NCBI GenBank assembly: GCA_000972765.1
Contig: CP011265.1
Coordinates: 496,001 to 560,000, forward strand
DNA: 64,000 nt
Reading direction: 5' to 3'
Source of the DNA: Verrucomicrobia bacterium IMCC26134
GTDB lineage: Bacteria; Verrucomicrobiota; Verrucomicrobiia; Opitutales; Opitutaceae
Below the pieces are notes generated by a model that had not been told where the DNA came from, searched no databases, and saw only the letters and a program-made list of their open reading frames with translations. The position numbers and the translations under genes were made by a program. Positions 48,860 to 57,470 of this stretch are shown here, piece by piece (positions within the stretch are counted from its first letter, which is position 1; every line of letters begins with the position of its first letter).

Positions 48860-50112
48860 GCATGGAACGAGTCACCGCCACCTACCGGATCGAAACGTCG
48901 CTGCCTGTCGCCAAGGCCGCCGCCACCCTCGCGGGCGAGCAATCCTCCGGCACCTTCGTCTCCGTCCCGGGCGAGACTGCCGAGCTGAAGCAACGCTTCG
49001 CCGCCCGGGTCGAGCGTATCGTGGAGCTAGAAACGGTTTCGTCGCCCTCGCTGCCCACCGGCCGTGCTCCCGCCGACGCCTACCGTCGCGCCGAGGTCAC
49101 GGTGTCTTGGTCGATCGAGAACTTCGGCACCAACCTCGCCGCGCTCGTCTCCACCTTGCAGGGAAATCTCTACGAGCTCGCGCAGTTCTCCGGGCTGAAG
49201 CTGGTGGATTTTGACGTGCCCCCGTCCTTCACCGCCGCCTTTCGCGGTCCCGCCTTTGGGATTCCGGGTTGTCGCCGCCTCACGGGTGTCGAGGGCCGGC
49301 CCTTGATCGGCACGATCATCAAACCCAGCATCGGGCTCACCTCTGCGCAAACGGCTGCGATGGTGAAAGAGCTGGTCGGCGCGGGCATCGACTTTCTTAA
49401 GGACGACGAATTGATGGCAGACCCGCCGCACTCGCCGTTCGACGAGCGGGTGGACGCCGTCATGCGTGTCATCAACGACCACGCCCAGCGCACCGGAAAG
49501 AAGGCGATGTATGCCTTCAACGTCAGCGGCGAGCATGATGCCATGCAGCGCCACTACGATAAAGTCGTGTCCGCCGGCGGCACCTGTGTGATGGTGAGCC
49601 TCAACAGCGTCGGTCTCGTCGGGGCGAAAAGCATCTGCGACCGCGGCCAGCTTGCCATTCACGGACACCGCAACGGCTGGGGTATGCTCAACCGCCATCC
49701 GCTGCTCGGCATGGAGTTCCCCGCCTACCAGAAGCTCTGGCGTCTCGCCGGTGTGGACCAGCTTCACGTCAATGGAATCGCCAACAAGTTCTGGGAGCCT
49801 GACGATTCCGTGGTTCGCTCCATCGAATCCTGTCTCGCGGTCGCCCCCTTGGGCAAACCGCTGCTTCCGGTCGTTTCCTCCGGTCAGTGGGGTGGGCAGG
49901 CGCCCGAGACCTGGCGCCGCACGAGGACCACGGATCTGCTTTATATGGCCGGCGGTGGCATTCAGGCGCATCCCGATGGCCCCGCCGCCGGGGTGCGTTC
50001 GCTGCAACTTTGGTGGGAGGCCGCCGTTGATGGACTTTCCTTCGCCGATGCCATCGCGAAGTATCCCGCGCTTGCCAAATCCGCCGCCAAGTTCGGCTCA
50101 GCCACATCCTGA
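48856..50112 (+). CDS. RuBisCO-like protein (RuBisCO large-subunit superfamily)
   Basis: A 418-residue member of the RuBisCO large-chain superfamily that is not a bona fide carbon-fixing RuBisCO (no small subunit, no Calvin-cycle genes). Key residues in RuBisCO numbering are largely kept: Lys175 (Lys156 in TIIKPSIGL), the carbamylated Lys201 with Asp203 and Glu204 (Lys182, Asp184, Glu185 in FLKDDE), His294/Arg295 (His271, Arg272), His327 (His304), Lys334 (Lys311), Ser379 region (SSGQ) and the phosphate loop GGGIQAHPDG. Lys177 is replaced by Ser158 and Trp66 by Phe34. Known relatives that keep this set act as decarboxylases or transcarboxylase/hydrolases on 3-oxo-acid phosphates in D-apiose catabolism. 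The kinase gene follows after 3 bases. Confidence 0.9.
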   Translation: MSMERVTATYRIETSLPVAKAAATLAGEQSSGTFVSVPGETAELKQRFAARVERIVELETVSSPSLPTGRAPADAYRRAEVTVSWSIENFGTNLAALVSTLQGNLYELAQFSGLKLVDFDVPPSFTAAFRGPAFGIPGCRRLTGVEGRPLIGTIIKPSIGLTSAQTAAMVKELVGAGIDFLKDDELMADPPHSPFDERVDAVMRVINDHAQRTGKKAMYAFNVSGEHDAMQRHYDKVVSAGGTCVMVSLNSVGLVGAKSICDRGQLAIHGHRNGWGMLNRHPLLGMEFPAYQKLWRLAGVDQLHVNGIANKFWEPDDSVVRSIESCLAVAPLGKPLLPVVSSGQWGGQAPETWRRTRTTDLLYMAGGGIQAHPDGPAAGVRSLQLWWEAAVDGLSFADAIAKYPALAKSAAKFGSATS

Positions 50113-50115
50113 ACC

Positions 50116-51384
50116 ATGCTTCGCCTCGCCTATTTTGCCGATGATTTCACGGGCGCGACAGACGCCCTCGAATCGCTCGCCCGCGCCGGTCTGCGCACGC
50201 GGCTTTTCCTCGATCCGCCCTCCGCCGCGCAGTGCGCCGGACTCGACGCCATCGGGGTCGCCGGTCTCGCCCGTTCGCTTGCGCCCGACGCCATGGAGGC
50301 GGTGCTGCGCACGGCCTTCACAAAGCTGCGCGAACTCGGACCGCGCCACGTCCACTACAAGGTCTGCTCGACCTTCGATTCTTCCCCGACCTTGGGCAGC
50401 ATCGGCCGCGCGATCGATGTCGGCGCATCCGTCTTTGGCGGGACGGTGGTGCCTCTACTCGTCGCGGCGCCCGCGCTGGGGCGTTTCTGTGCATTTGGAA
50501 ATCTTTACGCCCGCTACGGCATCGGCAGCGGGGGATCCATTTATCGGCTCGACCGGCATCCGTCGGTCAGCAAGCACCCTGTGACCCCCATGACCGAGGC
50601 TGACTTGCGGGTGCACCTGGGCAAACAGACGACCAAGTCGATCGGGTTGCTCGATATGACTGAGTTGGAGCGTTCCTTTGAGGAGAGCGCCGCTGCGCTG
50701 CAGAAGCTCGTTACAGGCGGGCATGAGGTTGTTCTTTTTGACGGATTAAATGGCGCCCACCTCTCGCGCGTCGGAGCACTCATCGACGGACTTGCCGGGG
50801 CAGCTCCCTTGTTCTCGGTTGGCTCCTCCGGCGTCGGGTCGGCGTTGACCTCATTTTGGGGTGCATCGGCGAAGCCTTTGGCCGCCGCGTCCCGGGCGGC
50901 TTCTCCGCTGCTGGTGCTCTCGGGCAGTTGCTCGCCAGTTACTGGAGGCCAGATCGCATGGGCTCGGGCCAACGGCTTCGACGGCTTCGCCCTGTCGCTC
51001 GATTGCTCCGATTCTTCGGCTGCGCTTGGGCCTATTGTGGAAGCGCTCCGGGCCGGACGAAACGTGGTCGCCTACACGAGTCTCGGCCATGCCAAGGCGC
51101 ATTTGCCGGCCGAACAGCTTGGCACGATGCTAGGTGTGCTTGCGCGGAAAGCCATCTCAGGTGCCGAGGTGAAGCGCATCGTCGTGGCGGGTGGCGACAC
51201 TTCCAGTTACGCCGGTCGCGCGCTCGGGATCGAATCCCTGGAAATGCTCGCGCCGCTTGCGCCGGGAGCGCCGCTTTGTCGGGCCCGCGCGCCCGGTTCC
51301 CCGGCCGACGGTTTGGAGATTGTTTTCAAGGGCGGGCAGGTAGGCGCGCCCGATTTCTTCGCCCATGCGGGCGGTCACTCTTAA
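50116..51384 (+). CDS. DUF1537 four-carbon acid-sugar kinase family protein
   Basis: A 422-residue ATP-dependent kinase of the DUF1537 family (OtnK/DtnK/OiaK type), which phosphorylates 3-oxo or hydroxy acid sugars. The N-terminal substrate-binding domain starts with YFADDFTGATDALESL; the ATP-binding C-terminal domain shows LVLSGSCSPVTGGQI, VAGGDTSSYAG and IVFKGGQVGAPDFF. It is directly downstream of the RuBisCO-like gene, the arrangement used in 3-oxo-isoapionate catabolism, where the kinase makes the substrate for the RuBisCO-like enzyme. The acid sugar here is not proven. Confidence 0.9.
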   Translation: MLRLAYFADDFTGATDALESLARAGLRTRLFLDPPSAAQCAGLDAIGVAGLARSLAPDAMEAVLRTAFTKLRELGPRHVHYKVCSTFDSSPTLGSIGRAIDVGASVFGGTVVPLLVAAPALGRFCAFGNLYARYGIGSGGSIYRLDRHPSVSKHPVTPMTEADLRVHLGKQTTKSIGLLDMTELERSFEESAAALQKLVTGGHEVVLFDGLNGAHLSRVGALIDGLAGAAPLFSVGSSGVGSALTSFWGASAKPLAAASRAASPLLVLSGSCSPVTGGQIAWARANGFDGFALSLDCSDSSAALGPIVEALRAGRNVVAYTSLGHAKAHLPAEQLGTMLGVLARKAISGAEVKRIVVAGGDTSSYAGRALGIESLEMLAPLAPGAPLCRARAPGSPADGLEIVFKGGQVGAPDFFAHAGGHS

Positions 51385-51418
51385 ATCTATAGTCTGCTGC
51401 CTAACTTCTGATTCCCCC

Positions 51419-52078
51419 ATGTCCCGTAAAACCCTCGCTCTCATTCACACATCCGCGACCTTGGTTCCGGTGTTTCAGCAGCTCTGCAAGGCGCAGCTGC
51501 CGAACGTCGACACCTTTAATATCGTTGATGACAGCCTGGTGCGCGCCATCGGCGCGAAGGGCGCGCTGACCGCCGACATCGCACGCCGTGTCGAGGCTTA
51601 CATCACGTCCGCCGAGGCGGGCGGGGCCGATTATATTCTCGTCACCTGTTCATCCATCGGACCGGCGGTCGAAGCCTCCGCGCCTTTCTGTGCGGTGCCC
51701 GTGTTGCGTGTTGATCAACCGATGGCGGACGCGGCGGTCGCTGCCGGCCGGCGCATCGGGGTGATTGCGACCCTGCCTACCACCTTGAATCCGACCTCCG
51801 ATCTCGTTCGCCGTCGTGCTGCGCTGGCGGGAAAGGAGATCGAGCTGACTTCGCGCCTGGTTGACGGTGCATTCGCCGCACTCATGGCCGGCGACGCCGC
51901 GACGCACGACACGCTCGTCGCCGCCGCGCTGCGCGAATTGTCAACCCAGGTGGATGTCGTTCTTCTCGCCCAGGCCTCGATGGCCCGCGTCGTGGACACC
52001 TTGCCCGAGGCCGACCGTCGTGTGCCGATTTTCGCCAGCCCGCCTACGGCGATTGCCCATCTCTCAACTGTGCTTTAA
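51419..52078 (+). CDS. Aspartate/glutamate/hydantoin racemase-like protein with a single catalytic Cys
   Basis: A 219-residue protein of the Asp/Glu racemase superfamily. The first-domain cysteine is present (Cys77 in LVTCSSIGP) but the second position, normally Cys in an LxC motif, is Gln185 in VVLLAQASMARV. A two-base racemase would need both. Family members with one cysteine include arylmalonate decarboxylase-type and isomerase enzymes, although in that decarboxylase the retained cysteine is the other one. It may act on an acidic intermediate of the pathway, or bind it. It sits 34 bases after the kinase and 4 bases before the transporter. Confidence 0.82.
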   Translation: MSRKTLALIHTSATLVPVFQQLCKAQLPNVDTFNIVDDSLVRAIGAKGALTADIARRVEAYITSAEAGGADYILVTCSSIGPAVEASAPFCAVPVLRVDQPMADAAVAAGRRIGVIATLPTTLNPTSDLVRRRAALAGKEIELTSRLVDGAFAALMAGDAATHDTLVAAALRELSTQVDVVLLAQASMARVVDTLPEADRRVPIFASPPTAIAHLSTVL

Positions 52079-52082
52079 TCCG

Positions 52083-53384
52083 ATGCTCCCTCTCCGCAAA
52101 CTCTGCCTAGCCCTGTCCGTGCCCGCTGTGCTCGGCGTTCTCGTCGGCCTATTGCTCGGCTCCGCCGCCGTCTGGGCGCCCTGCGCGGTCGTGGCCGCGG
52201 TCGGGCTGGCGCTCGGCCTCGGCTCGTTGCCTTCGCTCAAGAGCTACCAATATACCGCGTGGATCATAGCTGCCGTGGTGGCGGCCATGATTTATCCCGC
52301 CGCCTTTTCCAATTGGGGGCCCGTCGAGTTGCGCCACAAGTGGGTCGTGCTCCTGGTCGTGCAGACGGTGATGTTTGGCATGGGAACGCAGATGAGCATG
52401 AAGGACTTTGTGGGCGTCTTGAAAATGCCCTGGGGTGTGGTTGTCGCCGTCTCATGTCAGTTCCTTGTCATGCCGCTCGCTGGATGGGCGCTAACCCGAT
52501 TTTTCTCTCTGCCCGATGAGATCGCGGCGGGCGTCATTTTGATCGGCTGCTGCTCCAGCGGTCTCGCGTCGAATGTCATGTGCTACATTGCCAAGGCCAA
52601 TCTTGCACTGTCGATCACCGCCACGGCCATCACCACCTTGATTGCCCCGATCATGACACCCTTTTGGATGAAGATATTGGCTGGTTCGCTCGTCGAGGTG
52701 CGCTTTCTGAGCATGGCGACCGAGATCGTGAAAATCGTGATCGTCCCCATCGGTGCCGCCCTCCTGCACGAATACCTAAAGGGGGCGCTTCCCGCCGCGA
52801 AACGTCGTTTCGCACTCGCAGAAGGGGCCTGCGCCTTCGGTGCCGGATTGATCTTCGCGAATCGCAACGCCCCCTGGGTCGCCGCGCTTTCTCCCGACGC
52901 CGGCCTCGGGCTGGAGTTGCTGGGCTTCTTGCTCGGCGCGGTCGCCTTTGGCGGCCTCTACCACCGCATAACCCGCGCGCTGCCCAAACTCGATTCTTAC
53001 ATGCCCCTGCTCTCCATGGCAGGAATCGTGTATTTCACTACCATCACGACCGCCGCCGGGCGCAACAACCTCCTGCTCGTCGGCGGCGTGCTCATCCTTG
53101 TCGCGATGCTGCACAACACCGCCGGCTACTTCTTCGGTTACTGGCTGGCCCGCCTGGCCCGTCTCGACAAGGCTTCCTGCCGCACCGTCGCCATCGAGGT
53201 CGGCCTGCAAAACGGCGGCATGGCCTCGGGCCTCGCGGGCGCGATGGGAAAACTTGCCACCGTCGGCCTTGCCGCAGCCGTCTTCAGTCCTTGGATGAAT
53301 GTCTCCGGTTCCATCCTCGCGAATTTATGGCGTAGGCGCCCGGTGGGCAGTTCGGACGATTCCGACTGCTCCGCAAAATCCTGA
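52083..53384 (+). CDS. BASS family (bile acid:sodium symporter-like) transporter
   Basis: A 433-residue membrane protein with about ten helices. The BASS family features are a helix pair with FGMGTQMSMKDFVGVLKMP, the discontinuous helix GVILIGCCSSGLASNVMCYIAKANLALSITATA, and the second crossover near TVAIEVGLQNGGMASGLA. Family members move organic acids, such as pyruvate, pantoate or bile acids, with sodium. In this operon it may import an acid sugar that feeds the dehydratases and the RuBisCO-like enzyme, or export a product. Its start ATG is at 52083, 4 bases after the previous stop. Confidence 0.88.
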   Translation: MLPLRKLCLALSVPAVLGVLVGLLLGSAAVWAPCAVVAAVGLALGLGSLPSLKSYQYTAWIIAAVVAAMIYPAAFSNWGPVELRHKWVVLLVVQTVMFGMGTQMSMKDFVGVLKMPWGVVVAVSCQFLVMPLAGWALTRFFSLPDEIAAGVILIGCCSSGLASNVMCYIAKANLALSITATAITTLIAPIMTPFWMKILAGSLVEVRFLSMATEIVKIVIVPIGAALLHEYLKGALPAAKRRFALAEGACAFGAGLIFANRNAPWVAALSPDAGLGLELLGFLLGAVAFGGLYHRITRALPKLDSYMPLLSMAGIVYFTTITTAAGRNNLLLVGGVLILVAMLHNTAGYFFGYWLARLARLDKASCRTVAIEVGLQNGGMASGLAGAMGKLATVGLAAAVFSPWMNVSGSILANLWRRRPVGSSDDSDCSAKS

Positions 53385-53398
53385 GCAGCCTGCCCCGA

Positions 53399-56300
53399 AT
53401 GTCTGTCTCCCGCTTTTTCTCCTCTGCGTTTTTGTGCGCGGTTTCGTTAGCGGGCGTCTGCGCGTCTGCCGCCGAATCGAACTCTTCAGCGGACCCGCTC
53501 GCGGCTGGCTTCGCGTCGCCTCCAGCCGACGCCCGTCCGCGCACGTTTTGGCTGTGGATGAATGGCAACGTCACGCGCGAGGGCATCACTCTGGACCTCG
53601 AAGCCATGCACCGGGTCGGGGTAGGGGGCGTGATGATGTTCGACGGCAGCGATTATCTGCCGGCAGGCCCGGCGGGCTACCTGGATGCGAATTGGCGCGC
53701 GCTCATGACGCACGCGATTCAGGAGGGAAATCGACTGGGCATTGATATCGGCATGCACAACGCACCCGGTTGGTCGAGCAGTGGAGGCCCTTGGGTCACG
53801 CCGGAGATGTCCATGCAGCAACTCACGTGGACCGAGACCTCCGTCGCAGGCGGCCGGCGCGTGGAGATCGACCTCGTCCGTCCGCACACCAACGAGGGTT
53901 TCTATCGCGATGCCTATGTCATTGCCTTCCCTTCGCCACCGGCGGAAACGGTGCCCTACGAGCAGGCGCTTTCGCGCGTGAGTTCGGGCGGCGCGGAGCT
54001 GTCCAAGGCTGTGCTCAGCGACGGCTTGTTCGAAACGACGGCCAAAGTTTCTGCTGATTCTCCGGTGCTCTTTGAGTTCGTCGAACCGGTGGAGTTGCAT
54101 GGGCTCACCGTCCTGCCTGCGTTGAAGGGGCGCTTCCCGCGTCTGCAAATCGAGGCGTCGACCGATGGCGTTTCTTTTACCTTGGTGTGCACGGTCGGAG
54201 CGCCAGGCCGCCACGGGATCGTCGCGCCAGGTGCGAGCGCTTTCGCACCGATACGGGCGCGTTTCGTGCGGGTGACGCCTTCGCGCGAGGGCGAGATTGC
54301 CGATCTCGTTTTTCACCGGACCCCGCGCATCGTCGATTGGGTGGCCAAGGCCAATTTCGACTACCGCGTGACCGGACAGTTCACATTCCCTGCGCCGGTG
54401 CTCTCTTCGGCTGCCATTGATCCAAAGTCCGTTCTCGATCTGACGGGAAAACTGAAGGGAGACCGGCTGTTCTGGGATTCGCCCGCAGGCGCGTGGACAA
54501 TACTGCGTATCGGCCATACCAGCACAGGCCAGAAAAACGTCGCCGCGTCCGCCGCCGGACGCGGCCTGGAAATCGACAAGTTCAATCCCTCCGCGGCCGA
54601 GTTTCACTTTCATCACGTGATTGACCGGGTCGCGGCCGATGCCGCGGCAGCCGGTGCAAAAGGCCCGGCCACCGTCACGATCGATAGTTACGAGGCCGGC
54701 ATGCAGAACTGGACCGAGGCGTTGCCAGCCGAGTTTCACCGCCGCGCAGGTTATCCAATCACAGCCTATTTACCCGCACTCGTCGGCCGGGTCGTGGGAG
54801 ACTCCGGCGTGTCGGAAAGATTCCTTTTCGATTTTCGCCGCGTGCAGGCCGATCTCATGGCGGAGAATTACTACGGGCGCATGCATCAACTTGCGCGTGA
54901 TCGCGGGTTGCGTTTCTTCGCCGAGGGCTACGGTCCGGGTAATTTTGACGAGTTGCGCGTCTCCGGTCTCGCCGACGTGCCGATGACCGAGTTTTGGACG
55001 CGCACACCGTGGACCCCCAATCGAGTGGTGAAGATGGTCACCTCGGCCGCGCACATCTATGGCAAACAGGTTGTCGGCGCCGAGTCCTTCACCGGCGAGT
55101 TCAAGACCTCACGCTGGCTCGAGTATCCCTATGCGCTGAAAATCCTCGGCGACGAGATGGCTGCGCAGGGTGTCAACCTGACCGTTTTTCACCGTTACGC
55201 CCATCAACCTCATCCCGATGCGGCGCCTGGAATGGCGATGGGCCCGTATGGCTTTTTCTTCGATCGCACGAACACCTGGTTCGAGCAGAGCAAGGGCTGG
55301 ATCGATACCGTGGCGCGCACCGGGTTTCTGCTCCGTCAGGGCACCTTCGCGGCTGACGTGCTCTACTTCACCGGCGAACGTTCGCCCGATCCCTCGCAAT
55401 ATGCGATGCCGGAGCTGCCGGCTGGGTATACCTACGATCTGGTCAATACCGACGTGCTGCTTAACCGCATCACGGTGCGCGACGGTGCCTACGAATTGCC
55501 CGAGGGCGCACGCTACCGGTTGCTGGTGCTGCCGCCAGACCTCAGCGCGATGCGACCCGCGCTGGCGGCCAAGTTGAGGGACTTCGTCGAAGCGGGCGGC
55601 GCGTTGCTCGGCCCCAAGCCCGGTTTCTCGCCCTTGCTGATTGATTACCCGTCCAGCGAGCACGAGATGCTGCGCATCGCCGATGAACTCTGGGCTCCGC
55701 AGCGCCAGGGGCCCGGCCGTGTGTTTGCCACCGGCACGATCGGCGAGGCCCTCACCGAGCTCGGCGTGGCTCCCGACGTCACGTGGCGCGGCGAGCGGCC
55801 CGACGCCGACCTGTCCTGGCAGCACCGTAAACTGCCCGACGGCGATCTTTTCTTCCTCGCCAACCGCCAGCGTCGCGCCGAATCCGTCGTCGTTTCTTTT
55901 CGTGGAATGGCAGGCTGCCAGCCCGAGCTCTGGAGCCCGGAGACCGGCACCAGCCGCCTCGCCGCCGTGCATGACAAGGCCGGCGACCGCGCGCTCCTGC
56001 CGCTCACCTTCGATCCAGCGGAGTCAGTCTTTGTGCTGTTTCGCCGGCCCGCCGCGCCCGCAGACGCGCCGCTGCGCAAGGATGGGCGCGATCTTGTTTC
56101 AATCACTCCTGTGACCGCGCCTGCACCTGTGGCGAGCGGATCGTTTGCCATGTCGATCTGGCTCAAGCCTGATACCGATTTACGCGTGATGCCGAAGGAG
56201 TCGATCACAGGCCGGATCGACGAGGTGGGTAAGTTTTACGCCATCCCCGCTGACCCCGGGGACCTGCGTTTTGGTGCCGGACATGCCACCGCCGGTCTCG

Positions 56301-57424
56301 CAGTCGGCCGCAACGGTATCTTCGTCGTCGAGCGCACCAGCGATTCGTGTCCGGCGGTGCTCGTCGCCGACGTAAAAGTCTCCGGCTGGACCCATGTCGC
56401 GGTCGTTTATCGCGACGGCAAACCTCGTCTCTACGTCAACGGCACCTTCATCCGCGAAGGAATTTCCTCGGGGAAAATTGTTCACTCGGGCGTGGGTTCG
56501 CCGATTCCGCCGGTCGATTACACGCTTAACTTCAATGGCGTCGCCGCCTTGACGCGCGCCGCCGGTCAGCCACCACCGACCTCGCGCGGACAGGTCTTTT
56601 ATTTCGAAGGCAATTCTGTTCCGCCTGTCACCATCGCGGGCGCGGTGGACGATGCCGCCATCGCCGCACTCGCCCCCAAGGGATTGCCCGCGCCGACCTT
56701 GCCAGACATCACCGATCTCGCCCGTCGTGCCGATGGCGTCGTGACCGCGCTCGTCTGGGAAGCCGGCCTTTACTCAATTGGGAACGGGCCAGGCACTTCA
56801 GCCATCGTGCGCGCGCCCGTGACGCTCGCTGGGCCGTGGCGAGTGGAGTTTCAGGCCGGACGCGGTGCACCGGAGTCGGTGCAGTTGCCCGAACTCCATT
56901 CGCTGCATCTCAATGCCGACCCCGGCGTGAAGTATTTTTCCGGCACGGCCACCTACACACATGACCTCGACGTGTCGGCGGCAGACCTCGTTCCCGGACA
57001 TCGCGTGATACTGGACCTCGGCCGTGTGGAGGTGGTCGCGGATGTCGTGATCAACGGACGCAGCGTCGGCCAAGTCTGGAAGGAACCTTATCGCCTCGAC
57101 GTGACGGATGCCGTGCACCCCGGCGCGAATCCGCTCGAGATCCGCGTGACCACGCTCTGGCCCAATCGTCTGATCGGCGACGAACAACTGCCTCCCGAGG
57201 ACGAGTTCGGGATCCGCGACGAGCAGGGCAACGACCCGCACGGCATCACGCGTTTACCCGACTGGTATAAGAACGGAAAACCGAAGCCTCCCGGCGGCCG
57301 CGTGACTTTCGCGACGTGGAAGTTTTACGACAAGGACGAGCCCCTCGTCGCCTCCGGCCTGCTCGGTCCGGTTCGCTTGCTCAACCCGGTGAGAGTGGAG
57401 CTTACGGCGCAACGGCAGCAGTGA
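53399..57424 (+). CDS. Secreted GH106 alpha-L-rhamnosidase with inserted LamG-like domain
   Basis: A 1341-residue exported enzyme, the last gene of the operon (14 bases after the transporter). Signal peptide in residues 1-24. The N-terminal barrel matches GH106 (RPRTFWLWMNGNVTREGITLDLEAMHRVGVGGVMMFDG, then GMHNAPGWSSSGGPWVTPEMSMQQ, and TIDSYEAGMQNWTEALPAEFHRR with the candidate acid/base glutamate, and FAEGYGPGNFDELRVSG). Residues about 900-1050 form a LamG/concanavalin-like sandwich (SFAMSIWLKPDTDLRV, WTHVAVVYRDGKPRLYVNG) inserted before the terminal galactose-binding-like domain. GH106 enzymes remove alpha-L-rhamnose from pectin rhamnogalacturonans; one characterised member acts on rhamnogalacturonan II. 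Confidence 0.9.
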   Translation: MSVSRFFSSAFLCAVSLAGVCASAAESNSSADPLAAGFASPPADARPRTFWLWMNGNVTREGITLDLEAMHRVGVGGVMMFDGSDYLPAGPAGYLDANWRALMTHAIQEGNRLGIDIGMHNAPGWSSSGGPWVTPEMSMQQLTWTETSVAGGRRVEIDLVRPHTNEGFYRDAYVIAFPSPPAETVPYEQALSRVSSGGAELSKAVLSDGLFETTAKVSADSPVLFEFVEPVELHGLTVLPALKGRFPRLQIEASTDGVSFTLVCTVGAPGRHGIVAPGASAFAPIRARFVRVTPSREGEIADLVFHRTPRIVDWVAKANFDYRVTGQFTFPAPVLSSAAIDPKSVLDLTGKLKGDRLFWDSPAGAWTILRIGHTSTGQKNVAASAAGRGLEIDKFNPSAAEFHFHHVIDRVAADAAAAGAKGPATVTIDSYEAGMQNWTEALPAEFHRRAGYPITAYLPALVGRVVGDSGVSERFLFDFRRVQADLMAENYYGRMHQLARDRGLRFFAEGYGPGNFDELRVSGLADVPMTEFWTRTPWTPNRVVKMVTSAAHIYGKQVVGAESFTGEFKTSRWLEYPYALKILGDEMAAQGVNLTVFHRYAHQPHPDAAPGMAMGPYGFFFDRTNTWFEQSKGWIDTVARTGFLLRQGTFAADVLYFTGERSPDPSQYAMPELPAGYTYDLVNTDVLLNRITVRDGAYELPEGARYRLLVLPPDLSAMRPALAAKLRDFVEAGGALLGPKPGFSPLLIDYPSSEHEMLRIADELWAPQRQGPGRVFATGTIGEALTELGVAPDVTWRGERPDADLSWQHRKLPDGDLFFLANRQRRAESVVVSFRGMAGCQPELWSPETGTSRLAAVHDKAGDRALLPLTFDPAESVFVLFRRPAAPADAPLRKDGRDLVSITPVTAPAPVASGSFAMSIWLKPDTDLRVMPKESITGRIDEVGKFYAIPADPGDLRFGAGHATAGLAVGRNGIFVVERTSDSCPAVLVADVKVSGWTHVAVVYRDGKPRLYVNGTFIREGISSGKIVHSGVGSPIPPVDYTLNFNGVAALTRAAGQPPPTSRGQVFYFEGNSVPPVTIAGAVDDAAIAALAPKGLPAPTLPDITDLARRADGVVTALVWEAGLYSIGNGPGTSAIVRAPVTLAGPWRVEFQAGRGAPESVQLPELHSLHLNADPGVKYFSGTATYTHDLDVSAADLVPGHRVILDLGRVEVVADVVINGRSVGQVWKEPYRLDVTDAVHPGANPLEIRVTTLWPNRLIGDEQLPPEDEFGIRDEQGNDPHGITRLPDWYKNGKPKPPGGRVTFATWKFYDKDEPLVASGLLGPVRLLNPVRVELTAQRQQ

Positions 57425-57470
57425 AGCACGGGCGAACCCTGATGCGGTTTTGGTTGGGCCTGATTAGGAA

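Noticed and set aside
48856-50112. True carbon-fixing RuBisCO
   Set aside because: No small subunit, no phosphoribulokinase or other Calvin-cycle gene, Lys177 and Trp66 equivalents changed, and the context is sugar catabolism.
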